A stretch of DNA of 10,062 bases from Elusimicrobiota bacterium. GTDB lineage: Bacteria; CG03; SLGR01. Made by a program: the position numbers and the translations under genes. Under the pieces are notes generated by a model. The model did no database searches. It saw only the letters and a list, made by a program, of their open reading frames with translations, and had not been told where the DNA came from. How positions within the stretch are numbered: the stretch's first letter is position 1; every line of letters begins with the position of its first letter. Where the stretch lies: assembly GCA_012511615.1 (NCBI GenBank), contig JAAZFS010000025.1, positions 1 to 10,062 of the forward strand, in the 5' to 3' direction. Of the stretch, positions 6,493 through 10,062 are shown in pieces.

Positions 6493-6517
6493 ACGGGCCT
6501 TAGGGTCCGTTTTTTTT
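6493..6517 (+). terminator. Second, tandem intrinsic terminator before trpB
   Basis: ACGGGCC (6493-6499), loop TTAG and GGTCCGT (6504-6510) form a seven-pair stem with one G-U, followed by an unbroken T-run to 6517. It sits five bases after the first T-run and before trpB. GGGCC (6495-6499) can also pair with GGCCC (6477-6481) of the first terminator, so the two may be coupled. Confidence 0.85.
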
Positions 6518-6562
6518 GTTTATAGGCTGGTAAGTTTTGAAATAAAGGATCTTTAAAAAATA

Positions 6563-6575
6563 CGCCAGGGTGGCG
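6563..6575 (+). promoter_or_regulatory. Small hairpin directly before the trpB ribosome binding site
   Basis: CGCCA (6563-6567) and TGGCG (6571-6575) form a perfect five-pair stem with loop GGG. It ends at the base before AAGGAGA (6576-6582), the trpB Shine-Dalgarno. It could affect mRNA stability or ribosome access. No T-run follows, so it is not a terminator. The stretch 6518-6562 between it and the terminator shows no gene and no clear promoter. Confidence 0.4.
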
Positions 6576-6591
6576 AAGGAGATAAAAAATT

Positions 6592-7722
6592 ATGGTTAGA
6601 AAGGGATATTTTGGTGGGTTTGGAGGGCAATTTGTGCCGGAGACCCTGATGGAAGCTCTGGTGATTTTGGAGAAGAATTTTTCTTCATTAATAAAGTCTC
6701 CAGGATTTAAAGAAGAATTTCAGAGGCTCTTGGCTGATTATGCGGGTCGTCCTACACCACTCTACTATTCAGAAAAGCTTTCTAAGCTCACAAAGGCAGA
6801 GGTTTTTCTCAAGCGCGAAGATCTTTCCCATACGGGTTCTCATAAAATAAACAATGCACTCGGTCAGGCTCTTATGGCGAAAATGACCGGAAAAAGAAAA
6901 ATAATAGCCGAGACAGGGGCGGGTCAACATGGTGTGGCTTCAGCTACGGCGGCTGCTCTCTTAGATTTGGAGTGTAGTGTTTTTATGGGTAGAGAGGATA
7001 TGAGAAGGCAGGTCGAAAATGTAGTAAGGATGAAAATGCTGGGAGCCGAGGTTTTACCGGTAGATGAGGGTGATGCCACTCTCAAGGAGGCGGTAAATGC
7101 TGCTCTAAGGAAATGGTCAGAAGACCCAGAGAATATATGGTACCTCTTGGGGTCCTGTGTCGGACCACATCCCTATCCTGAAATGGTCAGAGAATTTCAA
7201 TCTGTTATAGGTAGAGAGGTAAAAAAACAAGTTCCAGCTAAACCTACTCATCTTGTCGCTTGCATTGGAGGTGGATCAAACTCTATGGGTCTTTTTTATC
7301 CTTTTATTGAGGATAGGGAAGTCAAAATGATAGGAGTGGAAGCGACAGGGTCTGCCTCGATATCAAGAGGGCAGCCTGGAATTTTTCATGGAGCCAAGAC
7401 TTATCTACTTCAGGATAAGGTAGGACAAATTTCTCCTACTTATTCGGTCGCCCCTGGACTTGATTACTCTGGAATAGGTCCAGTACATTCTTTTCTTAAA
7501 AGTACAGGCCGTGCCATTTATCTAAATGTAGGCGATAGTTCTGCCTTAAAGGCATTTTCTTGGCTAGCTAAAAATGAGGGAATTATACCAGCATTGGAAT
7601 CTTCGCATGCGATTGGTTGGGTAATGGAAAATAGCTGGAAATCCTCGGACCGAATTGTTATATGCCTATCTGGCCGCGGTGAGAAAGATATGGAAACTGT
7701 CACTGAAAGGGGGCAGGTATGA
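6592..7722 (+). CDS. trpB: Tryptophan synthase beta subunit
   Basis: TrpB joins indole and L-serine to make L-tryptophan using PLP. The sequence shows GGFGGQFVPETL at the N-terminus, GRPTPLYYSEKL and the PLP-lysine motif HTGSHKINNALGQAL (Lys85). Catalytic Glu107 lies in ETGAGQHGVA. GSCVGPHPYP, the phosphate-binding GGGSN (226-230), GLDYSGIGP (Asp291), PALESSHA (Glu336) and LSGRGEKD (Ser360) complete the set, so it appears fully catalytic. It belongs to the standard TrpB1 type; 376 residues is slightly short. Minor departures are SPTYSVAPGLDY where most have HSISAGLDY, and GRGEKD for GRGDKD. AAGGAGA (6576-6582) sets the start. It overlaps trpA by ATGA, so the two are translationally coupled, and it lies downstream of the Trp attenuator. 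Confidence 0.97.
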   Translation: MVRKGYFGGFGGQFVPETLMEALVILEKNFSSLIKSPGFKEEFQRLLADYAGRPTPLYYSEKLSKLTKAEVFLKREDLSHTGSHKINNALGQALMAKMTGKRKIIAETGAGQHGVASATAAALLDLECSVFMGREDMRRQVENVVRMKMLGAEVLPVDEGDATLKEAVNAALRKWSEDPENIWYLLGSCVGPHPYPEMVREFQSVIGREVKKQVPAKPTHLVACIGGGSNSMGLFYPFIEDREVKMIGVEATGSASISRGQPGIFHGAKTYLLQDKVGQISPTYSVAPGLDYSGIGPVHSFLKSTGRAIYLNVGDSSALKAFSWLAKNEGIIPALESSHAIGWVMENSWKSSDRIVICLSGRGEKDMETVTERGQV

Positions 7723-8486
7723 ATAGAGTAGAAAAAAGAATAAATGAGCTAAAGAAAAAAAAGGAGAAAGGTCTGGGTTTTTTCTTGATGGGAAACTGGC
7801 CTGATAAAGATACTTTTATTGAAATTCTTAGGTTTATTGATAGTAAAAACCTGGCAGATTTTTTACAGATAGGAGTACCTTTTTCTGACCCTGTAGCCGA
7901 CGGACCGATTATTAGAAAAGCGTCCGCCCAAGCCCTCTATAAGGGAGCTACACTTGAAAAAATATTGAAGAATCTCTTAAGTGTTAGAGAAGAAATATCC
8001 ATCCCCCTTATTCTGAAAACTTATGCCAATCCTCTTTATGTGTCGGGGATTGGGGAAATGCTTTCTTTGGCAAAAGAATCGGGAATATCAGCTATAATAA
8101 TACCGGATATGCCCTTGGAGGAAATTTCTCTTGTTGAGGAGCAAGCCCGTAAAAACAAAATAGGGGTTCTACTTTTTGCTGGTCCAACAACTAGTGAAAA
8201 AAGACTGGTGAAAATTTCTTCAAAGACTAGTTTTTTTCTTAGCTATACGGCTAGCCATGAGACGTCTTCGCTAGAATTTGAAAAAGTGCTGGCTCTTTCA
8301 GAAAAACCTGTTTACTCTGATTTTGGAAAATTAAGTCCAGAGCAGGCTGGCGCTATAGCCCATAGCCTAGATGGGATAATAATGGGCTGGGCGCTTACGG
8401 AAATAATAGATGATTCAGAGAAAAACTTCTTTAAAGAGATAGAAAAATTTGCTATAAGTATCCGCAAGGAAATTAAGGAAATTTAG
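7719..8486 (+). CDS. trpA: TrpA-family protein lacking the catalytic Glu
   Basis: TrpA is a TIM barrel that cleaves indole-3-glycerol phosphate and channels indole to TrpB. The fold is clear: GVPFSDPVADGPIIRKAS (52-69), TYANPLYV, IIIPDMPLEE (127-135), GPTTSEKR and FGKLSPEQAG. However, the residue before IGVPFSDP is Gln50, where family members have the essential Glu (Glu49 in enterobacteria). Asp61 (Asp60) is kept. The loop-6 motif GVTG is replaced by ASHETSS, and the phosphate-binding GS near the end is GW (223-224). In enterobacterial TrpA, replacement of that Glu abolishes alpha activity. So it is probably inactive for IGP cleavage and may only activate TrpB, or it is repurposed. Length 255 is normal. 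It starts inside the trpB stop (ATGA) and ends in TAG, 15 bases before the next gene. Confidence 0.88.
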   Translation: MNRVEKRINELKKKKEKGLGFFLMGNWPDKDTFIEILRFIDSKNLADFLQIGVPFSDPVADGPIIRKASAQALYKGATLEKILKNLLSVREEISIPLILKTYANPLYVSGIGEMLSLAKESGISAIIIPDMPLEEISLVEEQARKNKIGVLLFAGPTTSEKRLVKISSKTSFFLSYTASHETSSLEFEKVLALSEKPVYSDFGKLSPEQAGAIAHSLDGIIMGWALTEIIDDSEKNFFKEIEKFAISIRKEIKEI

Positions 8487-8501
8487 AGGAAAATATTTAA
8501 A

Positions 8502-9077
8502 ATGCCCGCTATAAAAATATCTGGAATAACTAATAAGGAAGACGCCAAGTGGGCGGCGATTCTTGGTGTTGATTTTGTATCAGTATCCCTTATGGAAGGA
8601 GATCCCCGTAAAACTTCTGATGAGATGGCGAGAAATATTTGTCAGATGCTACCTTCCTATACAGAGGTAATACTGGAACTGGATTCTCCAAATTCCCTAT
8701 CCAAAAGGCGTATAGAAAAAATTTCACCAGTATACATCTCCACACCACTTGAAACCCAAGAAAGTGGAGAAAATATTGGGGACGGTATTTTATCTATAAG
8801 AAAACTTGAAAAATTAGGAGAGGCCACCCAGGATGCCGAAATTATTGAAATTAGGATTGGCCAAGATTTGGATGAAGAGGTTTTCTCTGGGCTTGTTAGT
8901 GAGTTTTCCAATTTTCCCCTTATTATTGAGGGGGATTTAGAACTACCCCTCATAAAAAGTATTTGTTCACGATATCAGATGAGGGCCTGGAGCGTGAGAA
9001 ACATTATATCCAGAAGTCCAAGGCGGATAGATTACTCCTTGATGAAAGAGTATATAAGGGAGATATCTTTATGGTGA
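8502..9077 (+). CDS. Degenerate TrpF-like (phosphoribosylanthranilate isomerase family) protein
   Basis: The N-terminus MPAIKISGITNKEDAKWAAILGVDF aligns with the TrpF signature KICGIT-x-xEDA, and GDPRKTSDEMA with the SPR-x-VS segment. Ser7 stands where TrpF has its catalytic Cys (codon TCT, one base from TGT). The acid Asp of strand 5 is not evident in EIIEIRIG, and the phosphate-binding AGGL and SSGVE motifs read EGDL (143-146) and VRNII (165-169). At 191 residues it is slightly short. It therefore looks like a TrpF-fold protein without isomerase activity. Position after trpA is also unusual; trpF normally precedes trpB. The start is supported by AGAGGA (8485-8490). Its stop overlaps the folC start. 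Function is unknown; ligand binding or a scaffold role with TrpA/TrpB is speculation. Confidence 0.7.
   Translation: MPAIKISGITNKEDAKWAAILGVDFVSVSLMEGDPRKTSDEMARNICQMLPSYTEVILELDSPNSLSKRRIEKISPVYISTPLETQESGENIGDGILSIRKLEKLGEATQDAEIIEIRIGQDLDEEVFSGLVSEFSNFPLIIEGDLELPLIKSICSRYQMRAWSVRNIISRSPRRIDYSLMKEYIREISLW
9056..9063 (+). promoter_or_regulatory. Shine-Dalgarno for folC, within the TrpF-like gene
   Basis: AAGGGAGA lies seven bases before ATG 9071, which overlaps the TrpF-like stop (ATGGTGA). This is the only well-placed start signal near folC. It lies in frame 2, whereas the conserved folC body is in frame 3, which is the main evidence for a frame change. Confidence 0.7.
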
Positions 9078-10062
9078 AAATGAAGGAAGTAAGGCCCACC
9101 CTAATAAGGCTCCTGGGATTGTTCTCTTGGAGTCGGGTTTTCCACCCCTGAAAACTTGGCTAAGATATTTACCCTGATCAATATCAGAAAAGTTCTAAAT
9201 GAACTGACTGATGCCCATATCAAATCCCCGGTTATTTCCGTTGCCGGAACCAATGGCAAGGGGTCTGTCGCTGGCTTTATTGCCTCTTCTCTGGCGGCGG
9301 AGGGGTTTTCCACGGGTCTTTATACTTCACCTCATATAAGAAACTTCACGGAAAGGATAAAGATTAATGGAGAGAATATATCAAACACCCATTTATTGAG
9401 ACTTTATAGGAAAGTTACTAGAGAGGCTAAAGGCTTGGGAGTGGAGCTTTCTAAATTTGAGAAACTCACGGGATGTGCCATCTTATATTTTGAACAAGAG
9501 AAAGTGGATGTAAGTGTTATGGAGGTCGGTCTGGGAGGCCGACTGGATGCTACCAATGTATGTGAAAATAGATTGGTTTCGGTAATTACTAAAATAGGAG
9601 AGGACCATATGGATTTTCTGGGGGAAACTATTGAGGAAATTGCCCAGGAAAAAGCAGGAATTATAAAGCCTGGCCGGCCGGTGGTGGATGCTTCAGCGAC
9701 TTCCTTGATTAGACTTGCTGCCCATAAAGCAGGCTCCCCAGTTTTTAGTTTAGGAAAGGATTTTTTTATAAGTAATTTAAAGTCAGATGGCCGAGAGAGA
9801 TATGAGTATGATTTTATTATGGGTAATTTTACAATAGACAAGGTCGCGCCAGCAATGAGTGGGAGGCACCAAGTAGATAACTCGGCGGCCGCCTTAGCCT
9901 GCCTGCATTTGGCAGATATAAGTAGAGAGAGTATGCGCACAGGAATTACCAAGACTCGGCAAAAGGGGAGGCTTGAGGAAATTACTCTACCCGGCGACCG
10001 GCGTTTTTTAATTGATGTGGCTCACTATCCAGACGCTATAATTGCTCTAAAGAAATATATCA
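9071..10062 (+). CDS. folC: FolC, folylpolyglutamate/dihydrofolate synthase (3' truncated, apparent +1 frame change)
   Basis: FolC uses ATP to add glutamate to dihydropteroate or folates. The conserved body is plain: P-loop VAGTNGKGSVAG (from 9240), YTSPHIRNFTERIKING, FEKLTGCAILYF, EVGLGGRLDATNV, GEDHMDFLGETIEEIAQEKAGIIKPG, MSGRHQVDNSAAAL, GRLEE and IDVAHYPDA. The last is normally AHNP, so Asn is replaced by Tyr. The gene leaves the window at 10062. The body frame has stops at 9102-9107 and no ATG after them; the only in-frame alternative start is TTG 9156, with no Shine-Dalgarno. ATG 9071 with AAGGGAGA upstream opens the other frame and runs 26 codons to CCC-TGA (9146-9151). A +1 shift there, or an indel between 9108 and 9148, restores the full protein. 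Confidence 0.85.

Noticed and set aside
6334..6591. T-box or other Trp riboswitch before trpB
   Set aside because: No T-box consensus sequence or specifier-loop arrangement was seen, and the Trp-codon leader peptide explains the region.
2128..8486. Genome-wide recoding of TAG as a sense codon (TAG at 2128; trpA and the TrpF-like gene in the same frame across TAG 8484)
   Set aside because: trpA ends at a normal length, the TrpF-like gene has its own Shine-Dalgarno and ATG, and the leader-peptide TAG fits attenuator geometry. A local nonsense codon explains 2128 more simply.
8963..9151. A separate small protein in the frame ending at TGA 9149
   Set aside because: The upstream part is out of frame within the TrpF-like gene. 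The part from ATG 9071 is better explained as the folC N-terminus.
9156..9158. TTG 9156 as the true folC start
   Set aside because: It lacks a Shine-Dalgarno and leaves only a short N-terminus before the nucleotide-binding motif, whereas ATG 9071 has a strong one. It is kept as a lesser alternative.

Overview
The window looks like chromosomal DNA of a motile, Gram-negative-type bacterium: it has a flagellar stator pair with a peptidoglycan-binding MotB, and moderately AT-rich DNA. All genes read on the + strand. The order flbD-motA-motB resembles flagellar operons of spirochaetes and some other deep-branching phyla, but a phylum cannot be assigned from the sequence alone.

Region 1 (1-6333) is a probable motility operon. 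After the tail of an unidentified upstream gene (1-51) come a candidate promoter and dyad (64-110). Two large cytoplasmic coiled-coil proteins follow. The first has a formin-like polyproline N-terminus and is cut by an in-frame TAG at 2128, with the coiled coil continuing to 2490. The second (2593-4383) has a hinge of 15-bp/5-residue tandem repeats. Tightly packed behind them are flbD/swrD, motA (with an Arg-rich tail whose codons form the motB Shine-Dalgarno) and motB (with about 60 extra residues inside its OmpA-like domain).

Region 2 (6334-6591) is a 258-bp regulatory segment. It holds a sigma70-like promoter and a 16-codon leader peptide with three consecutive Trp codons. RNA segments that can form mutually exclusive 1:2, 2:3 and 3:4 hairpins follow, then a second terminator that may be coupled to the first. 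This is a ribosome-mediated tryptophan attenuator. Unusually, the leader ATG lies only a few bases from the predicted transcription start and has no Shine-Dalgarno.

Region 3 (6592-10062) is trpB-trpA-trpF-like-folC. TrpB keeps its catalytic residues. TrpA has Gln in place of the essential catalytic Glu and has lost the loop-6 motif. The TrpF-like protein has Ser in place of the catalytic Cys and lacks recognisable phosphate-binding glycines. The attenuator says the operon serves tryptophan supply, yet two of its three trp proteins look catalytically disabled. An attractive but unproven reading is a TrpB-centred indole-salvage unit or repurposed TIM barrels. folC runs off the window; its N-terminus appears split by a +1 frame change at CCC-TGA.

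The points most worth checking are the tandem attenuator, the degenerate TrpA and TrpF-like pair, the MotB insertion, and the two coding interruptions (TAG at 2128 and the folC frame change), which could be biology or base-calling errors.
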